64,000 bases of DNA from Agromyces mangrovi (GCF_030296695.1 NZ_AP027737.1:310001-374000), one strand, 5' to 3'. Positions 1 to 9,175 are shown, numbered from the stretch's first letter. Numbers and translations: made by a program. Notes: generated from the sequence alone by a model not told the origin.

Positions 1-102
1 CGGCTCGCGCGCGAGCACCGGGCGGCGGCGATGCAGGAACTGCCGATCGAGGCGTTCCGGCTGGGCGCGGGCGATCCCGCGATCCCCACGACCTACCGCT
101 GA
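1..102 (+). CDS. 3' end of an unidentified gene (cut by window edge)
   Basis: The frame starting at base 1 is open and ends in TGA at 100-102, giving 33 C-terminal residues (ending IPTTYR). Its codons end mostly in G or C, as in real genes here. Too little is visible to assign a family. It converges on the DUF3039 gene. Confidence 0.6.
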   Translation, partial: RLAREHRAAAMQELPIEAFRLGAGDPAIPTTYR

Positions 103-127
103 CGCGGCGGCCCTCGAGGAGAAGTCC

Positions 128-415
128 CTACTCGGACTTCATCTTCTCGTAGATCTCCTTGCAGGTCGGGCACACCGGGAACTTCTCCGGGTCGCGTCCG
201 GGCGTCCACTTCTTGCCGCAGAGCGCCTTGACCGGCTTGCCGGTGATGGCCGACTCGAGGATCTTGTCCTTCTTGACGTAGTGCGAGAAGCGCTCGTGGT
301 CGCCCGGCTCGATCGCCTCCTCCTCGAGGAGCTTCTCGAGCTCGCGGTCGAGCACGGACGTGCTGCCGCCGGAGCTGTCGGGATCGGCGATGCTGGCGCG
401 GACGTCGGGGACCAT
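128..415 (-). CDS. DUF3039 domain-containing protein
   Basis: Small 95-residue protein of the actinobacterial DUF3039 family, whose function is unknown. The conserved core runs from about residue 20 (VLDRELEKLL) through DHERFSHYVKK to the end. A Cys at ALCGKKW and a CPTC motif near the C-terminus suggest a structural zinc site (inference). The ATG at 415 is chosen because the conserved part follows shortly after it and the sequence further upstream looks non-coding (Arg-rich). It lies 10 bases after the ABC permease gene on the same strand, so it may be the last gene of that transcript. Confidence 0.88.
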   Translation of the reverse strand: MVPDVRASIADPDSSGGSTSVLDRELEKLLEEEAIEPGDHERFSHYVKKDKILESAITGKPVKALCGKKWTPGRDPEKFPVCPTCKEIYEKMKSE

Positions 416-425
416 GCCCGAGATT

Positions 426-2000
426 CTACGCCCGCTGCGCCGCCGCGAGGATCTCCGGACCACGACGCGTGAACACCGCACCGCCGATCAGCACGCCCCC
501 GACGAGCACGGCGATGCCGATGCCGAGACCCGACCAGAGCGCCGAGTCGTACCAGCGGTCGATGCCCGACATGCCGCGCCAGGTGAACCACACGGCCGGC
601 AGCGCGAACACGATCGACACGACCATCGTGATCGACTGCACGAACGCCGCGATGCTCGACGACGACTGCGGCGCCTGGAACGGGCTGTCGCCCGGCTTCA
701 CGGCAGGGTACGGGAAGCGCGCCGAGACGATACTGCCGATGCCGAGGGCGCTGCCGAGGAGGCATCCGCTCACCCCCACGATCGCGGGGAGCACCGCCAT
801 GTCGCCGAAGAACATGGCGCTGATCGGCGAGCCCACGGCGATGACCACCACCCCGACGATGAACACCGGTAGGAGCCGGCCGACCCGGTCGGCGGTGCCG
901 CGGATGCCGGAGACGACGTGCATCCACACCGCCGTCGAGTCCATGGCGACGTCGTTGTGCACCGTCCAGGCGAGGAACAGCGCGACCATCGGCACCGGGA
1001 TGAGCGCGAGCAGGCTCGGGTCGACGCCCGCGATGCCGAGCGGCACGACCACCAGCACGGGCGCGATCGGCAGGATCAGGTACGACGCCCAGTAGCGCGC
1101 GTCGCGGAAGATGTACGTCAGCGTGCGGGCCGTGACGGCGGACGTCGGGGTGCCGAGCAGCACGTCGAACCAGCCGAGTCCACGGTACGAGCGGGCGGAT
1201 GCCTCGCGGCCCGGCGTCACGAGCATGCGGGCGACGATCCACTGCCAGGCGAACCACAGCGCCACGACCGTCGCGGCCGCGAGCAGCAGCTTCAGCAGCG
1301 CCGTCCAGACCTGTCCGGAGGCGGCGTCGCCGGGGATCGCCCAGACGGCGCCGAGCGGCGTCCAGGCGAGCACCGCGGCGAGCTGCTCGAGCACCCGCAG
1401 GCCCGAGCGCGCCCAGTCGACCGTGAGCAGCGAGAGCAGCGCGGGGGCAGACAGCACGGCGAGGACGATGCCGATCACGCCGAGCGCCTCGCGCGATCGA
1501 CGCGTCGACAGCGCGAACGCGCCGATGGAGGTCGACACGCGGGCGAGGAGGACGCAGGTGCCGAACGCGATCGCGGCGGCGAGCAGTGCGAGCAGGGTGA
1601 CCCAGAATCCGCGGCTCCAGGTGATGACGGTGCCGACCAGCCCGATGCCGAGCACGACCGTGGGAATGCCGACCATCGCGGCGACTGCGAGACCGGTGGC
1701 CAGGGTGCGGTCGGGCATGCCGAGCAGCGCGAAGCGGCGCGGGTCCATGCTGTCGTCGACGCCCAGGATGAGCGGGACGACGATGAAGCCCGCGACCACG
1801 ACCGAGCCGGCGACGACGAGCACGTCGCGGATGAGCCCGGTGTCGGGCGCGAACCGCAGCCCGGCGAGGATCACGGTGATGAGCAGCGAGACGCCGACCC
1901 CGTAGACGATGCCCAGCGTGATGCCGACGACCTGCCAGGCCGAGCGGCGGAACATGTTCGCCAGCAGCTGCAGCTTCAGTAGGACGAGCTGTGCAACCAC
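426..2000 (-). CDS. ABC transporter permease, multi-span membrane protein
   Basis: A 524-residue polytopic membrane protein with about twelve hydrophobic segments and short loops, consistent with the permease of an ABC exporter. It begins with GTG at 2000 (VVAQLVLLKLQLL), preceded by AGGGG at 2006-2010, and overlaps the end of the ATPase gene by 25 bases, so the two are translationally coupled. The substrate cannot be read from the sequence. The partner ATPase is of the DrrA/CcmA-like type, which often pairs with large permeases in drug, peptide or lipid export. The ATG at LANMFRRS would remove the first amphipathic segment and is less likely. Confidence 0.8.
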   Translation of the reverse strand: MVAQLVLLKLQLLANMFRRSAWQVVGITLGIVYGVGVSLLITVILAGLRFAPDTGLIRDVLVVAGSVVVAGFIVVPLILGVDDSMDPRRFALLGMPDRTLATGLAVAAMVGIPTVVLGIGLVGTVITWSRGFWVTLLALLAAAIAFGTCVLLARVSTSIGAFALSTRRSREALGVIGIVLAVLSAPALLSLLTVDWARSGLRVLEQLAAVLAWTPLGAVWAIPGDAASGQVWTALLKLLLAAATVVALWFAWQWIVARMLVTPGREASARSYRGLGWFDVLLGTPTSAVTARTLTYIFRDARYWASYLILPIAPVLVVVPLGIAGVDPSLLALIPVPMVALFLAWTVHNDVAMDSTAVWMHVVSGIRGTADRVGRLLPVFIVGVVVIAVGSPISAMFFGDMAVLPAIVGVSGCLLGSALGIGSIVSARFPYPAVKPGDSPFQAPQSSSSIAAFVQSITMVVSIVFALPAVWFTWRGMSGIDRWYDSALWSGLGIGIAVLVGGVLIGGAVFTRRGPEILAAAQRA

Positions 2001-3010
2001 TCGAGCCCCTCCGCGGCCTTGCGCCCACCCGCGAGGTCGACGAACCGGTCCTCCAGCGTACGACCGTCGCGCACCTCGTCCATCGTGCCCTCGGCGAGCA
2101 CCTTGCCGCCGACGATCACGGCGACGCTGTCGCACGCGCGCTCGATGAGGTCCATGCCGTGGCTCGAGATGATCACCGTGCCGCCGCGGTCGGCGAACCG
2201 CTGCAGGATGTCGCTGATGTTCGCGGTCGACACCGGGTCGACCGACTCGAACGGCTCGTCGAGCACGAGCACGCGCGGCGAGTGGATCATGGATGCCGCG
2301 AGGGCGATCTTCTTCGTCATGCCGGCGCTGTAGTCGGCGACGAGCCGGTCGAGCGCCTCCTCGATGCCGAACGCCGCAGCCAGGTCGGCCGAACGCGAGC
2401 GCACGGTCTTCGCGTTCATGCCGCGCAGGATGCCCGCGTAGTAGAGCAGCTGGCTGCCGGTGAGGCGGTCGAACACGCGCAGCCGGTCGGGCAGCACGCC
2501 GAGCGCCTGCTTGGCTCGACGCGGGTCCTTCCAGACGTCGATGCCGTGCACGGTCACCGCGCCGGAGTCGGGCCGGAGCAGCCCCGAGATCATCGAGAGC
2601 GTCGTGGTCTTGCCGGCGCCGTTCGGGCCGACGATGCCGTAGAACGAACCGGCGCGCACCTCGAGGCTCACGTCCGCCACGGCGACCGTCGAGCCGTAGC
2701 GCTTGCCGAGGCCGGCCAGGGAGAGCACGACGGGTGCGTCCTCGCCCGGCGCGGGACGCGCGGGGCGGATGCTGGTGCGGCGCGCGAACCGGCGCGGCGG
2801 GCGCTGGCCCTTGGGCCGGCGCACGGGCACGGGCTCCGGCTCCGGCTCCGGCTCGATCGCGAAGTCCGCGGCGAACTCCGACTCGAGCTCGTCCGCGGCG
2901 GGGGCGACGACACCCGTCTCGCCGGTGTCGATCGACGCCTCGGGGTCGTCGTCGACCTCCGTGTCGTCGTCGGTCTCGACGTCGTCTTCGATGTCAGCGG
3001 CGTCCGCCAC
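1976..3010 (-). CDS. ABC transporter ATP-binding protein (C-terminal, intact-frame part)
   Basis: ATPase of the exporter whose permease follows. From the GTG at 3010 it reads 344 residues: an acidic, probably disordered N-terminal stretch, then a full nucleotide-binding domain with Walker A GPNGAGKTT, signature YSAGMTKK and Walker B VLVLDEPFESVD, and the switch His in IISSHGMD. Third-position G/C coding bias continues upstream of this GTG in the same frame to about base 3130 (ILLVGEEEEEVDLEAE), so 3010 is probably not the true start. The coding signal then moves to another frame (next entry). The gene most likely starts at 3519 and carries a one-base deletion near 3125-3129. Confidence 0.85.
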   Translation of the reverse strand: MADAADIEDDVETDDDTEVDDDPEASIDTGETGVVAPAADELESEFAADFAIEPEPEPEPVPVRRPKGQRPPRRFARRTSIRPARPAPGEDAPVVLSLAGLGKRYGSTVAVADVSLEVRAGSFYGIVGPNGAGKTTTLSMISGLLRPDSGAVTVHGIDVWKDPRRAKQALGVLPDRLRVFDRLTGSQLLYYAGILRGMNAKTVRSRSADLAAAFGIEEALDRLVADYSAGMTKKIALAASMIHSPRVLVLDEPFESVDPVSTANISDILQRFADRGGTVIISSHGMDLIERACDSVAVIVGGKVLAEGTMDEVRDGRTLEDRFVDLAGGRKAAEGLEWLHSSSY

Positions 3011-3519
3011 GTCGGTGTCGTCCTCCGCGTCGGCGTCGACGTCCGAGTCGAGCTCGTCGGACGCGGACTCGGCCTCGAGGTCGACCTCTTCCTCCTCCTC
3101 GCCGACCAGCAGGATGGCCTCGTCGGGGGAAGCGTGCCCCGGGCGGCATCCGTCACCGGAGCCTCCTCGATCGGGTCCTCCTCGACCGCTGCCGCTCCGC
3201 CCATGGGGTCGGGCTCGGTGCGCGACCCGCCCACGACGGTGGACGCGGCGACCTTGGCCTGGCGCCGCCGTTCGACGACCGCGGTCGTCGTTCCGGTGCG
3301 CGACGACTTCGCGTCGGCGACGGCCTGCGACTTCGCGCGGGACTGGTCGGCGGCGGTCCGGCGCGCCGCGGCGCCGCGTGCACTCGCGGCACGACCCGAG
3401 GCCGAGCGCGACGAGGACGTGCGCTTGGAGCCGTTTCGGCCCGCGCCGGTGCCCGATGCGCCCTCGTCGGGCCCATCGGTTCGTTCTCCGTCATCCCGGA
3501 ACGGCGGCACGGGTGTCAC
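3011..3519 (-). other. 5' coding segment of the ABC ATPase gene, separated by an apparent frameshift
   Basis: From a GTG at 3519 (VTPVPPFRDD) the frame shows strong third-position G/C bias down to about 3140 (PIEEAPVTDAARG). After this the biased frame is the one leading into the ATPase. Adding one base to the GGGGG run at 3125-3129 joins them as TLPPDEAILLVGEEEE. The joined N-terminus would be a Ser/Ala/Arg-rich then Glu/Asp-rich low-complexity tail of about 250 residues before the nucleotide-binding domain. A sequencing or assembly deletion is the simplest reading, because eight other genes here show the same kind of break. A genuine frameshift or slip site is less likely. Confidence 0.65.
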
Positions 3520-3807
3520 CGTCCCAACCTAGCAAGCCACCCCGGCTCGCGCGCGTCTTCCATGCGTTCCCCCGAATGCTCGATCGCGGCGCTTCCGGGC
3601 CACGGTACACGAGACGTGTCACAATCTGACTACGGTGCGTCGGACGATGGCGGCCGCTCAGGCGGTTCCGGTAGTCTGACCCCCGGCATAACGGTGTGTC
3701 CAGATGTGAACTTCCGGATGAACGGCAGGGAAACGACTCGACACGAGGCTGAGCAGGATCGTCGATCGTCTCCCCCGCTGCATCCGCCACCACAGCAAGG
3801 AGATGCA
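3520..3807. promoter_or_regulatory. divergent intergenic region with ribosome-binding site for the nucleotidyltransferase
   Basis: These 288 bases separate two divergent genes and must hold both promoters. A TAGTCT hexamer at about 3673-3678 could be a -10 element for the plus strand, but no clear -35 was found. AAGGAG at 3797-3802, five bases before the GTG at 3808, is a strong ribosome-binding site. No conserved riboswitch fold was recognised. Confidence 0.35.
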
Positions 3808-4500
3808 GTGAGCACCCAGATCGTGATCCTCGCGGCGGGCATGGGCAGTCGACTCGGTCGGAGCCTTCCCAAGCCGCTGACCCCGTTGAGCGACGGCCGC
3901 ACCATCATGCAGCAGCAGTTCGACAACATCCACCACGCGTTCGGCAACGCCGCGGGCGTGACCATCGTCGTCGGCTACAAGCTCGAGCACATCATCGAGT
4001 CGTTCCCCGAGGCCTCGTTCGTCTACAACGAGGAGTACGACCAGACCAACACGTCGAAGAGCCTGCTCCGGGCGCTCCGCGCCTCGCAGTCGGGCGGCGT
4101 GCTCTGGATGAACGGCGACGTCGTCTACGACCCGCGCGTGCTCGACCGCGCCGTCGCGCTCATCGCCCGCGAGCAGTCGTTCGTGACCGTCAACACCTCG
4201 AAGGTCTCCGACGAGGAGGTCAAGTACACGACCGGCGCCGAGGGCTACATCGAGCAGCTCTCGAAGCAGGTCGTCGGCGGCCTCGGCGAGGCGGTCGGCA
4301 TCAACTACGTCGCCGCGCACGACAAGGCCGCGCTGGTGCGCCGCCTGCAGCAGGTCGACGACCAGGACTACTTCGAGCGCGGCCTCGAGCTCGCGATCGC
4401 GCAGGACGGCATGCTCGTCGAGCCGCTCGACATCTCCGACCTGTACGCGGTCGAGATCGACTTCGCGGAAGACCTGGAGCGCGCGAACCACTTCGTGTGA
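3808..4500 (+). CDS. sugar/alcohol-phosphate nucleotidyltransferase (phosphocholine cytidylyltransferase-like)
   Basis: A 230-residue single-domain nucleotidyltransferase. The N-terminal nucleotide-binding signature ILAAGMGSRLG followed by PKPLTPL is characteristic of the LicC/MobA-like NTP transferase superfamily; LWMNGDVVYD near residue 105 supplies the metal-binding Asp. In this family the enzyme activates a phosphorylated alcohol or sugar with CTP or another NTP. It starts with GTG at 3808 behind AAGGAG. It stands at the head of a locus encoding a TagF-like glycerophosphotransferase and a CDP-alcohol phosphotransferase, so a CDP-activated precursor for a surface glycopolymer is a reasonable inference. 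The exact substrate cannot be read from the sequence. Confidence 0.82.
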   Translation: MSTQIVILAAGMGSRLGRSLPKPLTPLSDGRTIMQQQFDNIHHAFGNAAGVTIVVGYKLEHIIESFPEASFVYNEEYDQTNTSKSLLRALRASQSGGVLWMNGDVVYDPRVLDRAVALIAREQSFVTVNTSKVSDEEVKYTTGAEGYIEQLSKQVVGGLGEAVGINYVAAHDKAALVRRLQQVDDQDYFERGLELAIAQDGMLVEPLDISDLYAVEIDFAEDLERANHFV

Positions 4501-4513
4501 TCGCCGCTCCCGG

Positions 4514-4543
4514 AGCGCCGGCGCCCCTCTGGTCGCCGGCGCT
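4514..4543 (+). terminator. intrinsic terminator after the nucleotidyltransferase gene
   Basis: A perfect 10-bp stem AGCGCCGGCG / CGCCGGCGCT with a 10-base loop starts 13 bases after the stop codon. It is followed by TTCGTCGTT, a weakly T-rich tail as usual in high-GC actinobacteria. It may work in both directions, as the next gene converges on it. Confidence 0.6.
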
Positions 4544-4576
4544 TCGTCGTTCCGCAGGGCTCAGACGGTGCGGGGC

Positions 4577-5128
4577 TCAGCCGGTGCGCTGGCGCGACGA
4601 CCGCGCGACGCCCGCGCGTTCGAGCGCGGCGGCGATGACCCGCCCGAGCCAGGTGAAGACGATGGGGCTCAGTACGTACAGCGGCAGCGCGATCGCCCAG
4701 ACGGCGGGCGCGTAGTACTCGGCGCCCAGCGCGACGAACACGGCCACGCCCAGCACGACGCCCGACGCGCCCGCGGCGAGGTAGTACAGCCACGCCGACC
4801 ACTTCCGGTAGCGCGTGACGAGGAACGGCAGTTCGAGCAGCACGCCCACGAGCAGCCCGGTGCCGAGGTAGCGCAGCAGCCACTGCGGGGCGAAGGCGGA
4901 TGCCACGAGGCCGGCGATCAACCCGGTGAGCACGGCCGTGCCGGGGCGGCGCAGCAGCGCGAGCCCGACCGCGCTCGGCAGGAAGTGCGTGCCGATCGTG
5001 ACGCCGTAGAGCACGGGTGCGATGACCGCGATGAGGCCGGCGAGGTAGCCGGCGCCCGCGGCGAACAGGCCGCCGCCCACGCCGATCGCCGCACAGCTCA
5101 GGATGACGCGCGTACTGACCCGATCCAC
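4577..5128 (-). CDS. ECF transporter S component-like membrane protein
   Basis: A 183-residue protein with five or six hydrophobic helices and few polar loops, resembling the substrate-binding S component of energy-coupling-factor transporters (YkoE-like). It starts with GTG at 5128 behind a good GGAGG at 5136-5140. No EcfA or EcfT gene lies nearby, so it would have to share a module encoded elsewhere, as group II S components do. The vitamin or precursor it would bind cannot be told. It is convergent with the nucleotidyltransferase and divergent from the TagG-like gene. The assignment rests on size and hydrophobic pattern and is moderately sure. Confidence 0.6.
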   Translation of the reverse strand: MDRVSTRVILSCAAIGVGGGLFAAGAGYLAGLIAVIAPVLYGVTIGTHFLPSAVGLALLRRPGTAVLTGLIAGLVASAFAPQWLLRYLGTGLLVGVLLELPFLVTRYRKWSAWLYYLAAGASGVVLGVAVFVALGAEYYAPAVWAIALPLYVLSPIVFTWLGRVIAAALERAGVARSSRQRTG

Positions 5129-5244
5129 CGGTTGGCCTCCACCGTTCTCGATGCTCCCAACCTATCGCCGCCTCGCCGCGATCGGCGCATCGCCGGGGAT
5201 CGCGCCTGCGCGGTGCGGGCCCCGGCGGCCTCTACGATGAGAGC

Positions 5245-6045
5245 GTGACCAGCTACGCCGACGCGCACCCGTATGCGCGGAGCCCCTGGTCGCGGTACCG
5301 GCACGCGCTGTGGCTGCTGACGACGCGCGACCTCAAGGTGCGCTACTCCACGTCGGCGCTCGGCTACCTGTGGTCGATCCTCGATCCGCTCGTGATGGCG
5401 GCGATCTACTGGTTCGTCTTCACGGTGGTGTTCCAGCGCCTGGTCGGCACGGAGCCGTACATCGTGTTCCTGCTCGCGGCGCTGCTGCCGTGGATGTGGT
5501 TCACGGGGTCGGTGTCCGACTCGACGCGGGCGTTCCTGAAGGACGCGAAGCTCGTGCGCTCAACGAAGCTGCCGCGCACGGTCTGGGTGACCCGCATCGC
5601 GCTGTCGAAGGGCATCGAGTTCCTGCTCGCGATCCCGGTGCTCGCGGCGTTCGCGATCGTGTTCCGCGCCGAGGTGCACTGGGAGCTGCTCCTGTTCCCG
5701 CTCGCGATCGCGATCCAGGCGGTGCTCGTGGTCGGCCTCGGCCTCATCGTGGCGCCCCTCGTGGTGTTCTTCCGCGACTTCGAGCGTGCGGTGAAGCTCG
5801 TGCTGCGCTTCCTCTTCTACGCATCGCCCATCGTGTACGGCACGTCCAACCTGCCGGAGTCGCTGCAGCCGTGGGCGGCGTTCAATCCGCTCACCGGCAT
5901 CTTCGGCCTCTACCGCGCCGGGTTCTTCCCCGGCGAGCTCGACTGGTTCGCGGTGGGCGTCTCGGCGGCCATGTCGCTCGGGTTCCTCGCCATCGGCGTC
6001 TGGATGTTCCGCCGCACCGAGCGCGCCGTGCTGAAGGAGATCTGA
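5245..6045 (+). CDS. ABC-2 type polysaccharide/teichoic-acid export permease (TagG-like)
   Basis: A 266-residue ABC-2 permease with a short cytosolic N-terminus carrying an amphipathic helix (LTTRDLKVRYS) and six membrane spans, typical of TagG/Wzm exporters of lipid-linked surface polymers. It starts with GTG at 5245. Its stop TGA at 6043-6045 shares one base with the ATG of the ATPase gene (TGATG), so the subunits are translationally coupled. Together with the ATPase it should move an undecaprenyl-linked glycopolymer across the membrane, fitting the polymerising and glycosyl-transferring enzymes just downstream. Confidence 0.9.
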   Translation: MTSYADAHPYARSPWSRYRHALWLLTTRDLKVRYSTSALGYLWSILDPLVMAAIYWFVFTVVFQRLVGTEPYIVFLLAALLPWMWFTGSVSDSTRAFLKDAKLVRSTKLPRTVWVTRIALSKGIEFLLAIPVLAAFAIVFRAEVHWELLLFPLAIAIQAVLVVGLGLIVAPLVVFFRDFERAVKLVLRFLFYASPIVYGTSNLPESLQPWAAFNPLTGIFGLYRAGFFPGELDWFAVGVSAAMSLGFLAIGVWMFRRTERAVLKEI

Positions 6046-6815
6046 TGACGGATGCCACGCTCCGCGCACCCGCCGGCCACGGCGGCGCCATCCGCGTCGA
6101 CGATGTCGGCATCCGCTTCCGTCGCAATCGCCGCGGTCGCCGCTCGTTCAAGGACCTGCTGGCCGGCCGCTCCCGCCGCTCGCGCCCCGACGAGTTCTGG
6201 GCGCTGCGCAACGTCACGGTCGACGTGCGGCCGGGCGAGGCGATCGGCGTGGTCGGCCGCAACGGCCAGGGCAAGTCGACGCTGCTGAAGCTCGTCGCGG
6301 GCGTCATGCTGCCCGACGAGGGCTCCGTGACCGTGGAGGGCGGCGTCGCGCCGCTCATCGAGATCACGGGCGGGTTCGTCGACGACCTCACGGTGCGCGA
6401 CAACATCATGCTCACGGCCGGCCTGCACGGCATGCGGCGCGACCAGATCGACGCGCGGTTCGACGGCATCGTCGACTTCGCCGAGATCGGCGACTTCCTC
6501 GACACCCCGTACAAGCACCTGTCGAGCGGCATGAAGGTGCGCGTCGCGTTCGCGGTCATCTCGCAGCTCGAGGAGCCGGTGATCCTCGTCGACGAGGTGC
6601 TCGCGGTCGGCGACAAGGCGTTCCGCGAGAAGTGCTACCGACGCATCGAGGAGTTGCTCGCGGGCGGCCGCACCCTCTTCTTCGTCTCGCACAACGAGCG
6701 CGACCTGCGCCGCTTCTGCGCACGCGGCCTCTACCTCGACAAGGGCGCGCTGGTCGTGGACGGGCCGATCGACGAGGTGCTCGAGCGCTACAACGCCGAC
6801 TCGGCGAAGCGGTAG
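6045..6815 (+). CDS. polysaccharide/teichoic-acid ABC exporter ATP-binding protein (TagH-like)
   Basis: A 256-residue ATPase with Walker A VGRNGQGKSTLLKL, the polysaccharide-exporter signature LSSGMKVRVAFA, Walker B ILVDEVLAVGD and the switch histidine in FFVSHNERD. This combination marks the TagH/RfbB/KpsT branch. It lacks the extra C-terminal carbohydrate-binding domain that some Wzt proteins carry, so substrate recognition probably rests with the permease or the lipid anchor. It is coupled to the permease by a one-base overlap. The next gene starts about 65 bases downstream. Confidence 0.92.
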   Translation: MTDATLRAPAGHGGAIRVDDVGIRFRRNRRGRRSFKDLLAGRSRRSRPDEFWALRNVTVDVRPGEAIGVVGRNGQGKSTLLKLVAGVMLPDEGSVTVEGGVAPLIEITGGFVDDLTVRDNIMLTAGLHGMRRDQIDARFDGIVDFAEIGDFLDTPYKHLSSGMKVRVAFAVISQLEEPVILVDEVLAVGDKAFREKCYRRIEELLAGGRTLFFVSHNERDLRRFCARGLYLDKGALVVDGPIDEVLERYNADSAKR

Positions 6816-6881
6816 CGACGACACGACCCGCCCGGCGCAACCCCCTCGGCCCCACCATGGGGCCGACGTAGGATGGCGCCG

Positions 6882-7895
6882 ATGGCCGAGCCCGTGTACA
6901 GGATCACCACGATGGGGTCGGATGCGCCGCACCTGCCGCATCCGCAGCCCCACGAGCCCACCCACCAGGCCGAGTTCCGCCCGGCCGACTCGGGTGCGCC
7001 GCACGACGAGACGCCGCCGCGCGACCCCGCCGACGAGCCGTCGCCCATGCTGCTGCGCACCATCGACCGCGTGCTGGCGGTGCAGCGCCCGGTCGTGCTC
7101 GCGCACCTGCGGGGCATCCGACGCCGTTCGCCGCACGCGACCAGCGAGCAGCTCGTGCGCATCCTCGAGCGTCGCTACCTCGCCGCGATCACCACGGGCG
7201 GCGCGGCCGTCGGCGCGACCGCGGTCATCCCCGCGATCTCCACGCCCGTCACGCTCGCGCTGTCGGGCGTCGAGACGGCCGGGTTCCTCGAGGCGACCGC
7301 ACTGTTCGCGCAGTCGGTCGCCGAGGTGCACGGCATCGCGGTCGACAACCCCGACCGGGCGCGTGCGCTCGTGATGACGCTCATGCTCGGCCGCGAGGGC
7401 AGCGACCTGATCCGCCAGTTCGCCGGGCAGGCGACCGGCACCGGGGTCGACCGCAACGCCTACTGGGGCGAGCTCATCACGAACAACCTGCCGAAGGCCG
7501 TCATGTCGACCGTGGTCGACCGCCTGCGCCACACGTTCATCAAGCAGTTCGCCGCGCGCGGCGGTGCGAGCTTCATCGGCAAGGCGATTCCGTTCGGCAT
7601 CGGCGCGGTGATCGGCGGCGCCGGCAACCACGTGCTCGGCCGCCGGGTGCTGCAGCAGTCGCGGCTGGCGTTCGGCCCGCCGCCGATGCAGGTGCCGTCG
7701 GTCATCGAGCCGACGGTGCGCGAGGCGCAGGTGACGGATGCCTCGGGCGGGCGCCTGCGCCGCATCGGAACCGCCGCGGGAGACGGCGTCCTGCGCGCGG
7801 CGCGCTCCGCGGGGCGCATCGTGCCGGGCCGGCGCCGCCGTGCGACCGTCGGCGAGGAGGCATCCGCCCCCGCAGCATCCGACGAGGAACCCTAG
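6882..7895 (+). CDS. uncharacterised protein, possibly EcsC-like
   Basis: A protein of about 337 residues with a disordered Pro/His-rich N-terminus, a central helical and hydrophobic region (TTGGAAVGATAVIPAIST, then FAQSVAEVHGI), a glycine-rich membrane-like segment (GIGAVIGGAGNHVLG) and a basic, disordered C-terminus. The central pattern resembles EcsC-family membrane-associated proteins, but I am not sure and propose no function. Start choice is uncertain: ATG at 6873, 6882 or 6912 are all possible, and a TAGGAT hexamer at 6870-6875 could be a -10 element that would favour 6882. Its stop overlaps the stop of the converging TagF-like gene by four bases. Confidence 0.7.
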   Translation: MAEPVYRITTMGSDAPHLPHPQPHEPTHQAEFRPADSGAPHDETPPRDPADEPSPMLLRTIDRVLAVQRPVVLAHLRGIRRRSPHATSEQLVRILERRYLAAITTGGAAVGATAVIPAISTPVTLALSGVETAGFLEATALFAQSVAEVHGIAVDNPDRARALVMTLMLGREGSDLIRQFAGQATGTGVDRNAYWGELITNNLPKAVMSTVVDRLRHTFIKQFAARGGASFIGKAIPFGIGAVIGGAGNHVLGRRVLQQSRLAFGPPPMQVPSVIEPTVREAQVTDASGGRLRRIGTAAGDGVLRAARSAGRIVPGRRRRATVGEEASAPAASDEEP

Positions 7896-9175
7896 AGCTC
7901 GGTGCCGAGTTCCGCGGCCTCGGAGTCGTGCTCGTCGATCTCGGGATCGGCGGCGTGGATCTTCGCGAACCGCTCCCACTCGTCCATGAGATGCTGCACC
8001 GCTGCGTGGAAGCGCGCGGTCGTCGCCCCGGGGGTGGTGTCGCCGAAGTAGCGCTCGACCCAGTACGCGAGCCGCGCGAGCGAGTCGTCGTCGTGCTCCA
8101 CCTGGTCGATGCGCTCCACCACGTTCGGGGCGTCCGCCACCGTGAGCCACTCGCACGCGGCCAGGTAGCCGCCCGTGTCGACCTCGGCGTCGGGGTTCGC
8201 CGGGCGGGTCACCATGAGCGGCTTGCCCGCGGCGAGCCGGTCGTAGACCATCGCCGAGATGTCGACGATCGCCATGTCGGCGGCGGAGAGCTGCCAGCCG
8301 AGCTCGGCGCCCGTGTCGTGCACGTGCTGCGCCGAGGCATCCGCCTGGTTCGCCTCCGCGAGCATGCGCACGATCTCGGTATTCGCGGCGCCGTAGGCGT
8401 GGTCGACCACGCCCGAGCGCGGGTGCGGGCGGTAGATCACGCGGTGGCGGCCCGTCGCGAGCAGGGCGCGCACGAGCTCCACGCCGTGCGACGCGATCGA
8501 CCCGTACGCCGCGGCGGCCCGGTCGCCCTCCCAGGTCGGGGCGTACAGCACGACCTCGCGGTCGTCGGGCGTGTACGGCAGCTCGCCCGAGTAGTGGTCG
8601 GCCTGCGGCCGGCCGATCGGGATCGCGCGCCGGTCGAAGTCGTAGTCCCAGAGCACCTTGTCGAGGCGGGCACGTGCCGCGTCGCCCGCGATGAGCGCGT
8701 AGTCGTACGCCTTGAACTGGTTCGTGGTCATGTACATCTTGTCGGACTCGCCGTGGTTGATGAACACGTGCCAGCGGCGCCCGTAGCGCATCATCTGGAA
8801 GTTGCGCGTGTTCTGGTTCACGTAGAACACGACGCGCATCGGCTGGTCGTGGATGAGCTTCTCGAGGTCGACGACCGTGCGCACGTACGCGACCGGCACG
8901 GGCGACTCCTCGAGCAGGCGGGTCGCGGCCGTGGCGTTGCGGCTCAGGATCACGACCGGCCAGGTCTTCGCGAGCTCGGCGAGCGGCTTGTACCACTGGC
9001 GCAGCTGGTAGAGGTTGACCTCGCCGTCGGCGAAGTAGACGCCGATCACGTACTTCTGCGATTCGAGCGGCGGGGTCTCGACGAGCTTCTTGCGCACCGC
9101 CGTCTGCCCGCGGCGAGCGGTCCACAGCTCGCGCGCCACCTTCGCGGCGAGCCGCACGTCACGTCCGATCCTCAC
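7892..9175 (-). CDS. CDP-glycerol:glycerophosphotransferase family protein (TagF-like)
   Basis: A 427-residue membrane-associated transferase of the CDP-glycerol glycerophosphotransferase (teichoic-acid polymerase) family. Visible family features are FINHGESDKMY with a candidate catalytic His, the basic patch at YRPHPRSG, VLYAPTWEGD, and VDISAMVYDRLAAGKP near the C-terminus, which matches the nucleotide-binding end of the family. The N-terminus has no signal peptide. It would transfer glycerol-phosphate or a related alditol-phosphate from a CDP donor to a lipid-linked or wall-linked acceptor. It sits after two GT2 genes and the CDP-alcohol phosphotransferase gene on the same strand. Whether it is a primase or a polymerase cannot be told. 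Confidence 0.85.
   Translation of the reverse strand: MRIGRDVRLAAKVARELWTARRGQTAVRKKLVETPPLESQKYVIGVYFADGEVNLYQLRQWYKPLAELAKTWPVVILSRNATAATRLLEESPVPVAYVRTVVDLEKLIHDQPMRVVFYVNQNTRNFQMMRYGRRWHVFINHGESDKMYMTTNQFKAYDYALIAGDAARARLDKVLWDYDFDRRAIPIGRPQADHYSGELPYTPDDREVVLYAPTWEGDRAAAAYGSIASHGVELVRALLATGRHRVIYRPHPRSGVVDHAYGAANTEIVRMLAEANQADASAQHVHDTGAELGWQLSAADMAIVDISAMVYDRLAAGKPLMVTRPANPDAEVDTGGYLAACEWLTVADAPNVVERIDQVEHDDDSLARLAYWVERYFGDTTPGATTARFHAAVQHLMDEWERFAKIHAADPEIDEHDSEAAELGTEL

Noticed and set aside
3125..3129. Programmed ribosomal frameshift in the ABC ATPase gene
   Set aside because: There is no convincing slip site plus stimulator, and eight other genes show the same one-base defect, so an assembly deletion explains all with one cause.
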